From RPQJ01 sp963698735 (GTDB taxonomy: Bacteria > Pseudomonadota > Gammaproteobacteria > Steroidobacterales > Steroidobacteraceae): a stretch of 64,000 nucleotides of DNA. Made by a program: the position numbers and the translations under genes. Every line of letters starts with the position of its first letter. Position 1 is the first letter of the stretch. Below the pieces are notes generated by a model. It was not told where the DNA came from, did not search any database, and saw only the letters and a program-made list of their open reading frames with translations. The stretch is taken from positions 319,838-383,837 of the forward strand of contig CAVOSA010000019.1 in NCBI GenBank assembly GCA_963698735.1, in the 5' to 3' direction. Below are positions 44,794-53,175 of the stretch, piece by piece.

Positions 44794-45090
44794 TCAGTTC
44801 GTCGTCGGCGGAGGCGACGGTTCGACGATCACCGTGGTTCCGGTGCCGGTTTTGCCGGTTTCGCCCGTCTGGCCGGGCTCGCCGGTCTGGCCGGTCTGGC
44901 CGGTCTCTCCGGTATAGCCCGGATCGCCCTGCGCACCAGCTTGTCCCGTGTAGCCGGTATTGCCCTGGACACCGGGTTCGCCCTGTGGACCGGCGGGGCC
45001 GGGCTCGGCAACCGGGGCGGGAACGGTGACGACGGTGGGCTGTCGTTCACAAGCACTCAAACCCAGCGCTGCAACCAGCGCAAGCATCAT
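44794..45090 (-). CDS. Collagen-like lipoprotein
   Basis: The 98-residue protein has a lipoprotein signal (MMLALVAALGLSAC), a short linker and 17 consecutive Gly-X-Y triplets (GPAGPQGEPG...GETGKTG), rich in Thr, Gln and Glu in the Y positions. It ends in a Pro-rich tail. Collagen-like triple helices on bacterial lipoproteins form surface stalks; small versions occur in stress clusters with CsbD and CBS genes. ATG 45090 has no clear Shine-Dalgarno. A well-placed AGAGGA instead serves ATG 45106 in another frame (19 codons, 45047-45106), so the start or an indel near it needs care. Confidence 0.78.
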   Translation of the reverse strand: MMLALVAALGLSACERQPTVVTVPAPVAEPGPAGPQGEPGVQGNTGYTGQAGAQGDPGYTGETGQTGQTGEPGQTGETGKTGTGTTVIVEPSPPPTTN

Positions 45091-45354
45091 TATCGAACGG
45101 GTTCATGGGGAATCCTCTTGAAGCGTGACACGGTCGTGCGGATGGCTCCGGTCGTCTGCGATCGCAGCGCGATCCAGGAGGCAGCTCTTCGCACCTGGTC
45201 AGCGTAGGCGCAAGTGACGCAATGTTCGGTGCGTCAACGTACATTGCGAGGACTCGATTGCCCGGCGTCCTGTGCGCCACCGTACCGACTGGCAATGAAG
45301 AGTCACGGAGACCTGCGTCGCTGCGCTTTCGCAGCCTGTCAGTGGTCCTGCCGC

Positions 45355-45777
45355 ATGCGCCGAATTCATGCCAAAGCGCTCCCCGCTCTGACGGCACTTC
45401 TGCTGACCGCCTGTGGCGAAAGCAATTCGGGCTCGGAGCCCGTCGTTGTGAACCCGACGCGCGGGAGCAGCGGGACACCCGTCTGCGACATCCCCGTGCA
45501 TCGCATTCGTTGCGCAACGGTTGGCGGTCGCGCCATGCAGTCCGCCGGGCTGACGGTCACGGCATCGGCTCCGATGTCCGGGCCTCACGCCATGGCCGCC
45601 TTCGTCGACGCGGTCTTCTCCGGTCGGGTCAGTTCTGGAGGGCAGACTGCCCAAGGATTCGATGTTCAGTTCGACGCCTCCGAATCCGGCGTTTGTCGAC
45701 ATCACGCCCGCGACAACCACTGGCATTGCGGCCGCGACGCCCGGGACTCGCCTGCGGCAAGCGCTGAAACAGAATGA
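45355..45777 (+). CDS. Possible small lipoprotein, doubtful
   Basis: The 140-residue frame from ATG 45355 begins with a lipoprotein-like signal (LPALTALLLTAC), followed by GESNSGSEPVVVNPTRG and a low-complexity rest without clear homology. The end (CRHHARDNHWHCGRDARD) looks unlike a folded domain. A second frame from 45662 reads FSSTPPNPAFVDITPATTTG and could be the true continuation after an indel. No Shine-Dalgarno is seen. It may be a decayed gene; I cannot support a function. Confidence 0.35.
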   Translation: MRRIHAKALPALTALLLTACGESNSGSEPVVVNPTRGSSGTPVCDIPVHRIRCATVGGRAMQSAGLTVTASAPMSGPHAMAAFVDAVFSGRVSSGGQTAQGFDVQFDASESGVCRHHARDNHWHCGRDARDSPAASAETE

Positions 45778-45837
45778 TCTGCGCAACTGGACACCGGCGT
45801 CGTGGACGGGACTCTACGAATTCCCTAGGCCAGAAAC

Positions 45838-45868
45838 AAAAAAGGCCTACGGGTTAACGTAAGCCTTT
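45838..45868 (-). terminator. Terminator of the tRNA-Ser/tRNA-Arg transcript
   Basis: On the minus strand AAAGGCTTACG-TTAACC-CGTAGGCCTTT forms an 11-bp stem with one G-U pair, running into a TTTTTT tract. It lies 8 bp beyond the encoded CCA end of tRNA-Arg and is a typical intrinsic terminator. Confidence 0.9.
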
Positions 45869-45876
45869 GATGTCAC

Positions 45877-45953
45877 TGGCGCGCCCGGAAGGATTCGAAC
45901 CTCCGACCTTCTGGTTCGTAGCCAGACGCTCTATCCAACTGAGCTACGGGCGC
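45877..45953 (-). tRNA. tRNA-Arg (anticodon ACG)
   Basis: The minus strand folds as a tRNA: acceptor GCGCCCG paired with CGGGCGC, D arm with AGCTCAGTTGGATAGAGC, anticodon arm CTGGCTACGAACCAG with anticodon ACG, T arm GGAGGTTCGAATCCTTC and an encoded CCA. With wobble A read as inosine it decodes CGU, CGC and CGA. It lies 18 bp from tRNA-Ser on the same transcript. Confidence 0.97.
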
Positions 45954-45971
45954 GTGATTCAGCAGCAGTAC

Positions 45972-46062
45972 TGGCGGAGAGAGAGGGATTCGAACCCTCG
46001 AAGGGCTTTTGACCCTTACGCCCTTAGCAGGGGCGCGCCTTCGACCACTCGGCCATCTCTCC
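45972..46062 (-). tRNA. tRNA-Ser (anticodon GCT)
   Basis: A class II tRNA with acceptor GGAGAGA, D arm GGCCGAGTGGTCGAAGGC, anticodon loop CTGCTAA (anticodon GCT), a long variable arm (GTAAGGGTCAAAAGCCCTTC), T arm GAGGGTTCGAATCCCTC and an encoded CCA. It decodes AGC and AGU. It is the first gene of a two-tRNA transcript downstream of csrA, the usual gammaproteobacterial place. Confidence 0.97.
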
Positions 46063-46081
46063 GTTATTCGGAGAGCCGCGA

Positions 46082-46110
46082 AGGATAAACGTCCGGACCC
46101 GCCCAGTAAA
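46082..46110 (-). promoter_or_regulatory. Sigma-70-type promoter of the tRNA operon
   Basis: Reading the minus strand, TTTACT (-35) is followed by a 17-base spacer and TATCCT (-10), then a GC-rich discriminator (TCGCGGC) and, 19 bases after the -10, the 5' end of tRNA-Ser. The GC-rich discriminator is typical of stable-RNA promoters under stringent control (inference). Confidence 0.55.
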
Positions 46111-46299
46111 GCATCGGGCCGGAAAAAGGGCCGATTGCATGACTTTCCGGGGTTGGCGGGCGCGCCAGGGCCACAGGAATGAAACGGGGCGACTATCGCG
46201 GACGCCAGGAGAGTTCCATCCACGACCCTGGTTGGTCGCGACGTGAGCCAGACAATCAGACGATCAAGCAATCAGCGGAAGCGTGCTCGTGTTGCGGCA

Positions 46300-46554
46300 T
46301 CAGGAATACGGATCGCTGTCCGCGCCGTTACCGGCGTGGCCATCATCGCGGGCAATCGACGGACGCGCAGACGAACCACCGCCATCCTGCTCTTCCCGCT
46401 TGATGCGCTCGAAGATTTCTTCGCGGTGCACTGCCACGTCGCGCGGCGCATTGACGCCGACGCGCACCTGGTTGCCCTTGACGCCCAGTATGGTGACGGT
46501 CACGTCGTTGCCGATCATGACGGTCTCGCCCACGCGTCTCGTGAGAATCAACAT
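46300..46554 (-). CDS. csrA: Carbon storage regulator CsrA (RsmA)
   Basis: The 84-residue protein has the CsrA core MLILTRRVGETVMIG, the strands VTVTILGVKGNQVRVGVNAP and AVHREEIFERI with the RNA-contacting Arg44. It binds GGA motifs in mRNA leaders and controls translation and stability of carbon-storage, motility and biofilm genes. CsrA normally ends near residue 61-65; here about 20 more residues follow (SSARPSIARDDGHAGNG...), polar and probably disordered. GGAG precedes ATG 46554. It lies between alaS and tRNA-Ser as in related bacteria. Confidence 0.97.
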   Translation of the reverse strand: MLILTRRVGETVMIGNDVTVTILGVKGNQVRVGVNAPRDVAVHREEIFERIKREEQDGGGSSARPSIARDDGHAGNGADSDPYS

Positions 46555-46667
46555 CTAGATCTCCTGGCCAGCCTGGCTTCGGACCGCGCCGGACCCGAGT
46601 CCCTTCGATCCCTCGACCACCCCTGGAAAAGCGACGTGCAACATGTGCGCGTCATTTCCGTGGACGA

Positions 46668-46696
46668 ACGATACGCCGCGTGCCTGCAAATGTCAG
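46668..46696 (-). promoter_or_regulatory. Sigma-70-type promoter of csrA
   Basis: On the minus strand CTGACA (-35, one mismatch) is followed by a 17-base spacer and TATCGT (-10, four of six). The start would be about 105 bases before the csrA ATG, leaving a 5' leader in which CsrA could regulate its own translation. Confidence 0.45.
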
Positions 46697-46793
46697 CACG
46701 CTTTGACTGGGGATTCACCCTAATCGGTGCCGCAGACTTTTCTTACTAGACTGACGGTCGGGCTTACCGATTCAAGTCTTGCCTGACGGCCCG

Positions 46794-49433
46794 TTATGAC
46801 ACCTGCGGGCCGAGCCACTCCGCGAGACCCTCGAGCGCCGCAGCAAGGTTGCCTGGCTGGGTGCCACCGGCCTGCGCGAGATCCGCGCGACCACCGCCCT
46901 TGCCGCCCACCTGCTTCGCCACGTGGTTCACGATCTCACCCGCCTTCACGCGCGAAGTGAGGTCGTCGGTGACGCCTGCGATGAGGGCAACCTTGTCGTC
47001 GCCTGCCGGCGAACCGAGCACGATGATAGCGCTCCCGAGCTTGTTTTTAAGCTGATCCACGGCAGTGCGCAGCGCCGCGGCATCGGCGCCTTCGACGCTG
47101 GCCGCGACGAGTTTCACGCCCTTGCCGATGGTGAGCGCGTCTGCCGCCAGGTCGCGTCCACTGCCGCTCGCGAGCTTGTCCCTGAGCTGCGCGATTTCCT
47201 TCTCCATGCGTCGGGCACGGTCGAGAAGCTGCCGCACCTTGTCTTCGACATCGTCACGCGAGCCACGCAGGAGTCCCGCGACCTCGCGCAGCTTGTGGTC
47301 CGTCTCGACCACGAACTCGTACGCACCCTGACCGGTAACGGCTTCGATGCGCCGCACGCCGGCAGCCACGCCACCTTCGCTTACGATCTTGAACAGGCCG
47401 ATGTCGCCCGCCCGTCTCACGTGGGTGCCGCCGCAAAGCTCGGTCGAGAACTCGCCGATGCGCAGGACGCGCACCTTGTCTTCGTACTTTTCGCCGAAGA
47501 GGGCCATCGCGCCAGCCGCTACGGCCGCGTCGAAATCCATCACCTTGGTCACGGTGTCGGCGTTCTTGCGCACTTCCGCATTCACCAGCGCCTCGATCTG
47601 CTGCAACTCTCCCGGTGTGATCGCCGAGTAGTGCGAGAAGTCGAAGCGCAGGCGGTCGGGCGCCACCAGCGAACCTTTCTGCGTGACGTGCGTGCCGAGC
47701 ACCTTGCGCAACGCTGCGTGCAGCAGGTGCGTTGCCGAATGATTGGCGCGCGTGGCGTCGCGACGTGCGCCATCCACCGCTGCGCCGACGGTTTCGCCGA
47801 TCTTGAGTGCGCCGGCCTCGAGCTTGCCGGCGTGCACGTGTGCCTTGCCGAGCTTCAGCGTGTCGGCCACGGCGAAGCGGGCCGACGCCGTCGTGATGAC
47901 GCCGGTGTCACCGACCTGGCCACCGCTCTCCGCATAAAAAGGCGTGATGTCGAGGACCACCTGGCCCTCCTCGCCCGCCTGCAGTTCGGTGACCGCGTCC
48001 TTGCCGCGGAACAGCGCAACGATTCGACCCTGGCCGGTTTCGCCGTCGTAACCGACGAACGAGGTCTGCGTGTCAATGCTCAGGTCGCCACGCAGGTCGA
48101 CGTTGAACTTGCTGGCTGCGCGAGCACGCGTGCGCTGCGCATTCATTGCCGCCTCGAAACCCGGCTCGTCGATGGACAGGCCGCGCTCGCGCGCGATGTC
48201 GCTGGTGAGGTCCACCGGGAAGCCATAGGTATCGTAGAGCCGGAACACCGTCTCGCCGGGAATCACATTCGTGCCGCCGAGCGTGCCGATGGCAGTGTCG
48301 AGCAGGCCCATGCCCTGCGCCAGCGTCTCCGCGAAGCGCTCTTCTTCCTGCAGGATCACGCGCTCGATGTGCGCGCGCTGCGTCGTCAGTTCGGGGTACG
48401 CGACGCCCATTTCCTGCTCGAGCGTGGCGACGAGCGTGTGGAAGAAGGGCTGCCGCTGGCCGAGCATGAAGCCATGGCGGATCGCGCGGCGCATGATCCG
48501 GCGCAGCACGTAGCCGCGGCCTTCGTTCGACGGCAGCACGCCGTCTGCGATCAGGAACGACGTGGCGCGCACGTGGTCCGCGATCACGCGCAGCGAATTG
48601 GACTCGAGGTTGTTCGTGCCCGTGGCCCTGGCCGCCGCCGTGATCAGGTGGCGGAACAGGTCGATCTCGTAGTTGCTGTGCACGCCCTGCATGACGGCAG
48701 CGACGCGCTCGAGGCCCATGCCGGTGTCGACGGACGGCTTCGGCAACGGCGTCATCGTGCCGTCGGCCGACCGGTCGAACTGCATGAACACGAGGTTCCA
48801 GATTTCGACGTAACGATCGCCGTCTTCGTCGGGCGATCCGGGCGGGCCACCCGCGACCTCGGGACCGTGGTCGTAGAAGATCTCGGTGCACGGGCCGCAC
48901 GGCCCGGTGTCGCCCATCGCCCAGAAGTTGGACTTGGCGCCCATGCGCGTGAGGCGCGCGGGATCGACGCCGATGTCCTTCAGCCAGATCTCGGCCGCGC
49001 CGTCGTCTTCTTCATAGACGGTGACCCAGAGCTTCGCCGGCGGGATGCCGAGCGTGCCGGTGACGAAATCCCAGGCAAAGCGGATCGCGTCCTGCTTGAA
49101 GTAGTCGCCGAAGCTGAAGTTGCCCAGCATCTCGAAGAACGTGTGGTGCCGCGACGTGTAGCCGACGTTCTCGAGGTCGTTGTGCTTACCGCCCGCGCGC
49201 ACGCAGCGCTGCGAGGTGGCGGCGCGCACGTAGCCGCGCTGTTCCTTGCCCAGGAACAGGTCCTTGAACTGGACCATGCCGGCGTTGGTGAAGAGCAGCG
49301 TGGGATCGTTGCCCGGGACGAGCGAGCTCGACGGCACGACGGCGTGGCCGCGGTCCTTGAAAAAGTCGAGAAAGGCCGCGCGCAGCTGCGTGCTGGTCAT
49401 GAACCTGGCGGGGGTCGAGGGCTTGCTTGTCAT
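46794..49433 (-). CDS. alaS: Alanine-tRNA ligase
   Basis: The 879-residue protein is full length. The class II catalytic domain comes first (AFLDFFKDRGHAVVPSSSLVPGNDPTLLFTNAGM, GPCTEIFYDHG). A tRNA-binding domain, the editing domain with zinc ligands HSATHLLHA and CGGTHVRRAGDIG, and the C-terminal oligomerisation domain (GGRADLAQAGGTQP) follow. It charges tRNA-Ala and removes misacylated Ser and Gly. Its start overlaps the recX stop by 4 bp (ATGA), so it is translationally coupled to recX. Confidence 0.98.
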   Translation of the reverse strand: MTSKPSTPARFMTSTQLRAAFLDFFKDRGHAVVPSSSLVPGNDPTLLFTNAGMVQFKDLFLGKEQRGYVRAATSQRCVRAGGKHNDLENVGYTSRHHTFFEMLGNFSFGDYFKQDAIRFAWDFVTGTLGIPPAKLWVTVYEEDDGAAEIWLKDIGVDPARLTRMGAKSNFWAMGDTGPCGPCTEIFYDHGPEVAGGPPGSPDEDGDRYVEIWNLVFMQFDRSADGTMTPLPKPSVDTGMGLERVAAVMQGVHSNYEIDLFRHLITAAARATGTNNLESNSLRVIADHVRATSFLIADGVLPSNEGRGYVLRRIMRRAIRHGFMLGQRQPFFHTLVATLEQEMGVAYPELTTQRAHIERVILQEEERFAETLAQGMGLLDTAIGTLGGTNVIPGETVFRLYDTYGFPVDLTSDIARERGLSIDEPGFEAAMNAQRTRARAASKFNVDLRGDLSIDTQTSFVGYDGETGQGRIVALFRGKDAVTELQAGEEGQVVLDITPFYAESGGQVGDTGVITTASARFAVADTLKLGKAHVHAGKLEAGALKIGETVGAAVDGARRDATRANHSATHLLHAALRKVLGTHVTQKGSLVAPDRLRFDFSHYSAITPGELQQIEALVNAEVRKNADTVTKVMDFDAAVAAGAMALFGEKYEDKVRVLRIGEFSTELCGGTHVRRAGDIGLFKIVSEGGVAAGVRRIEAVTGQGAYEFVVETDHKLREVAGLLRGSRDDVEDKVRQLLDRARRMEKEIAQLRDKLASGSGRDLAADALTIGKGVKLVAASVEGADAAALRTAVDQLKNKLGSAIIVLGSPAGDDKVALIAGVTDDLTSRVKAGEIVNHVAKQVGGKGGGRADLAQAGGTQPGNLAAALEGLAEWLGPQVS

Positions 49434-49907
49434 GCGTCTGGGTCGTCTTCGCCGGGGCCGAGGGCGGCCCGGATCTGGTCCGAAGAAAACCCGCGATATT
49501 GGAGGAACCGTGCCTGTTTTGCACGTTCACGATAGTCGGCAGGAGGCGACATGCCGAACTTGCGACGACGGGCTTCCCGGGCGGCCTGGACCCAGTCCGC
49601 CTCCGTTTCATCGAGCGCCTGGTCGATCGTCTCGGCGTCGACTCCGCGCTCGCGGAGTTCCATGCGGATGCGCACGGGGCCCCTGCCCCGGCCGGCGTGC
49701 TGGGTAACGAACTGCTCAGCGTAACGTTCCTCGCGCAGGAAGCCCTCCTGCACCAGCACCGCGATGGCCTCCTCGACGGCCGCAGCGCCATACCCCTTGC
49801 GGAGCAGGCGCTCGGTCAGCTCATGGCGGCTGAAATCGCGGCCCGCCAGCAGCGCATAGGCGGCAATCCGGACGGTGCGTTCGTCCGCATCCGCCGCCGC
49901 TGCCGGA

Positions 49908-49927
<20 letters not shown>
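49430..49927 (-). CDS. recX: Regulatory protein RecX
   Basis: The 165-residue protein has three-helix repeats of the RecX type (ALLAGRDFSRHELTERLLRKGY, VLVQEGFLREERYAEQFV, YRGFSSDQIRAAL). RecX binds RecA filaments and limits recombinase activity. It begins at GTG 49927 within the last 20 bp of recA, and ends overlapping alaS by 4 bp, so its translation depends on both neighbours. The gene order recA-recX-alaS is widespread in gammaproteobacteria. Confidence 0.95.
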
Positions 49928-50936
<1,009 letters not shown>

Positions 50937-50961
50937 TGCGTTGCTCGTGCTGTATGCGTGA

Positions 50962-50981
50962 GAACCGGGACAGCCCGGTTC
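50962..50981 (-). promoter_or_regulatory. Palindromic hairpin in the recA leader
   Basis: GAACCGGG-CTGT-CCCGGTTC on the minus strand makes a perfect 8-bp stem with a four-base loop, 25 bases upstream of the recA ATG. It could be a leader RNA structure, an attenuator after thpR, or a protein-binding palindrome. There is no T run after it, so a simple terminator is unlikely. Confidence 0.4.
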
Positions 50982-51066
50982 GTGAAGGGGGATCAGCGGG
51001 ATGGGGCCATTATTCCACAGCCCCGCCCGCGCGCGGTCCGAAAAATTGCCCGGAAACGCCGGATTC

Positions 51067-51597
51067 TCAGCCGCCTTCGACCGTGCAATTCCACCAGCCC
51101 AGAGGCTCATAGCGTGAGCCTGCCGGATCGGTGATCGAACGCACGAGGGCGAACCTGTCTGCCGGCCAGACGATCGGCTGGTCGAACGTCGTGGATTCAG
51201 CTGATCGCACCTTGCGCGCCAGCGTGACGTGCGGACGGAACGGCCGCTGCTCCGGGCTGAAACCCTCCCGTGAGAGCGCAGCGCGCAGCTGGCCAACGAT
51301 GTCCGCCAGTTCGTCGGGTACGCTGCTCGCCGCCAGGCAGAGCACCTGCGGCTTGCGCCAGTGCTCGATCCGGTCGAAGGCGATGGACAGCGGGCGCAGG
51401 CGAACCTGGCCAGCGGCCGCATGGAGTGACACGAGGCGCTGCGGCGGCACGTCACCGATGAACTCGAGCGTGACGTGCCACTGGTCAGGACGTTGCCACC
51501 TGCCGTCGAAACCAGAGGTCAGCGTTGCGATCAGGCCGGCCAGGGTCGCACGCAGCGGCTCGTCCGGCCACAGCGCGAAGAAGAGCCGGTCGCTCAT
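51067..51597 (-). CDS. thpR: RNA 2',3'-cyclic phosphodiesterase (ThpR/LigT)
   Basis: The 176-residue protein has the 2H phosphoesterase signature: HVTLEF and HVTLAR, two HxTL motifs about 80 residues apart, on a bilobal fold starting RLFFALWPDE. It opens 2',3'-cyclic phosphates and can join tRNA halves through a 2'-5' bond. Its start overlaps pncC by 4 bp (ATGA), and recA follows 130 bp later. Placement between pncC and recA occurs in several gammaproteobacteria. Confidence 0.93.
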   Translation of the reverse strand: MSDRLFFALWPDEPLRATLAGLIATLTSGFDGRWQRPDQWHVTLEFIGDVPPQRLVSLHAAAGQVRLRPLSIAFDRIEHWRKPQVLCLAASSVPDELADIVGQLRAALSREGFSPEQRPFRPHVTLARKVRSAESTTFDQPIVWPADRFALVRSITDPAGSRYEPLGWWNCTVEGG

Positions 51598-52097
51598 GTC
51601 TCGAGCAGGTGTTCAAGCGCGCGGCCGACCGTCCAGCGCCGGACGTCCTCCCGCCCGCCGTGAAACTGCTCGCGGACGGATTCGACGCGGCATGCACCGT
51701 TCGCTTCCTGCCGGGCCCAGGCCAGCCAGACCGTACCTACCGGTTTCCCGGGGGTGCCGCCGTCCGGCCCGGCCACCCCGCTCACGGCGATGGCGATGGT
51801 GCCGCCGAGCCGCTGCAGGGCCCCGGCCGCCATGGCCCGTACCACCGGCTCACTGACCGCACCGTGTTCGGCGAGCAATGCCTCGGGGACGCCCAGCAAG
51901 GCCGTTTTCGCGGCATTGGCATAGGCGACGATGCCACCCTGGAACCAGCTCGAACTGCCGGCGACGTCGGTGCAGGCCTTGGCGATCCACCCCCCGGTGC
52001 AGGATTCGGCCGTGACCAGCGTCTCATCCGAGGCGGCCAGGCGCACCCCGACGGCCTGGGCGAGTTCCTGCAGGGCAACATCGGTGGGGGCAGTCAT
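51594..52097 (-). CDS. pncC: Nicotinamide-nucleotide amidohydrolase (PncC/CinA C-terminal)
   Basis: The 167-residue protein is the stand-alone CinA C-terminal domain: LVTAESCTGGWIAK with the catalytic Ser-Cys region, GGIVAYANAAK, GVPEALLAEHGAVSEPVV and AVSGVAGPDGGTPGKPVGTVW. It deamidates NMN to nicotinic acid mononucleotide in the pyridine nucleotide cycle. It heads the block leading to thpR and recA and is divergent from the duplicated periplasmic proteins. Confidence 0.95.
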   Translation of the reverse strand: MTAPTDVALQELAQAVGVRLAASDETLVTAESCTGGWIAKACTDVAGSSSWFQGGIVAYANAAKTALLGVPEALLAEHGAVSEPVVRAMAAGALQRLGGTIAIAVSGVAGPDGGTPGKPVGTVWLAWARQEANGACRVESVREQFHGGREDVRRWTVGRALEHLLET

Positions 52098-52188
52098 GCG
52101 ACAATTCTACCGGCCACTTGCGAGCCACGGCGCGCCGTCGCTATCTTGCAAGTCCAGGCTCGGGCAACCAACAAACAGGCAGGACCTC

Positions 52189-52656
52189 ATGAAAATTGCT
52201 TCCCTTGCAGTGGCACTCGCCGTCGCTGCGTTCCCCGTCGTGACCCACGCCCAGGCTGGCGTCAAGGCAGACGAGCAGATCATCCTCAAGCAGGTGATGA
52301 CCGACAAGCGCGCGGTCTACGCGCAGAACCTGCAGCTCACGGAAGGCGAGAGCCGCGCCTTCTGGCCGATCTACGATGAGTACGAAGGCAAGGCCAAGAA
52401 GCTCAACGACGAGTTCCTCGCCCTGGTCGACGACTACGCCGCGAAGTTCGGCTCGATGACGGATGCCGACGCCACGGCGATGCTCAAGAAGAAGATGCAG
52501 ATCGAGAAGGACCGCGAGGACCTCAAGCAGACTTACACGAAGAAGGTTGCCAAGGCGCTGCCGCCGGTGAAGGCGCTGCGCTACGCGCAGATCGAGACGC
52601 GCCTGGACAACATGATCCGCCGCGAAGTCTACGGCCTGATCCCGCTCGCGCAGTAA
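52189..52656 (+). CDS. Exported helical protein (copy 1 of a tandem pair)
   Basis: The 155-residue protein has a signal peptide (ASLAVALAVAAFPVVTHA). The helical, charged mature part includes DKRAVYAQNLQLTEGESRAFWPIYDEYE, DDYAAKFGSMTDADATAMLKKKM and ALPPVKALRYAQIETRLDNMIR. The layout recalls Spy/CpxP-like periplasmic helical proteins but lacks the LTxxQ motif, so no function is claimed. AGGACC precedes ATG 52189. It is paralogous to the next gene. Confidence 0.85.
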   Translation: MKIASLAVALAVAAFPVVTHAQAGVKADEQIILKQVMTDKRAVYAQNLQLTEGESRAFWPIYDEYEGKAKKLNDEFLALVDDYAAKFGSMTDADATAMLKKKMQIEKDREDLKQTYTKKVAKALPPVKALRYAQIETRLDNMIRREVYGLIPLAQ

Positions 52657-52683
52657 CACCCGCATTCCATCGGAGCTCATCAA

Positions 52684-53157
52684 ATGAAGAACCTGAAGAC
52701 GGCGTTCGTCGCCACTGCCCTGCTCGCCATTGCCACGCCGTTCGCCGCGCAGGCGCAGTCGACCTACGACGACACCCAGCAGCTGATCGCGCAGATCCAG
52801 GCCGACAAGCGCGCGGTCGTGCTCGAGGCCATGGCGCTGGACGACGCGCAGGTGGCGGCATTCACGCCGATCTACGACGCCTACCAGGCCGAGCGCAAAC
52901 TGCTCATGCAGCGCGGCACGGACCTCATCAACTCCTATGCGTCCAATTTCGGCTCGATGACCGACGAAGCCGCCAAGGGTCTGCTGAAGGACTGGTTCAA
53001 GCTGAAGGAAGACGAGTTGGCGCTGGTCAGGACGTACGCCAAGAAGTTAGACAAGGTGCTGCCGACGACCAAGGTGCTGCGGTTCGTGCAGATCGAGAAC
53101 AAGCTCAATACGCTGTTGAGTCTGCCGGCCATCGCGAACGTCCCGCTCGCCAAGTAA
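52684..53157 (+). CDS. Exported helical protein (copy 2 of a tandem pair)
   Basis: The 157-residue protein has a signal peptide (FVATALLAIATPFAAQA) and the same pattern as the preceding protein: DKRAVVLEAMALDDAQVAAFTPIYDAYQ, YASNFGSMTDEAAKGLLKDW, KVLPTTKVLRFVQIENKLNTLL and end LAK. Sequence identity is moderate and concentrated in the GSMTD and LR(Y/F)xQIE segments, so the duplication is old. The 27-bp gap suggests one transcript with both neighbours. Confidence 0.85.
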   Translation: MKNLKTAFVATALLAIATPFAAQAQSTYDDTQQLIAQIQADKRAVVLEAMALDDAQVAAFTPIYDAYQAERKLLMQRGTDLINSYASNFGSMTDEAAKGLLKDWFKLKEDELALVRTYAKKLDKVLPTTKVLRFVQIENKLNTLLSLPAIANVPLAK

Positions 53158-53175
53158 TCCGCGAGGTACTCGTCC

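Noticed and set aside
44836..45010. Short direct repeats resembling a repeat array
   Set aside because: They are Gly-X-Y codon triplets of the collagen-like lipoprotein, not CRISPR spacers and repeats.
45199..45786. A 195-codon minus-strand frame
   Set aside because: No signal, motif or ribosome-binding site; composition looks random.
46923..49535. An 870-codon plus-strand frame across alaS
   Set aside because: It is the antisense shadow of alaS with no recognisable sequence.
50937..51066. LexA operator upstream of recA
   Set aside because: No CTGT-N8-ACAG or other familiar SOS box could be read in this stretch.
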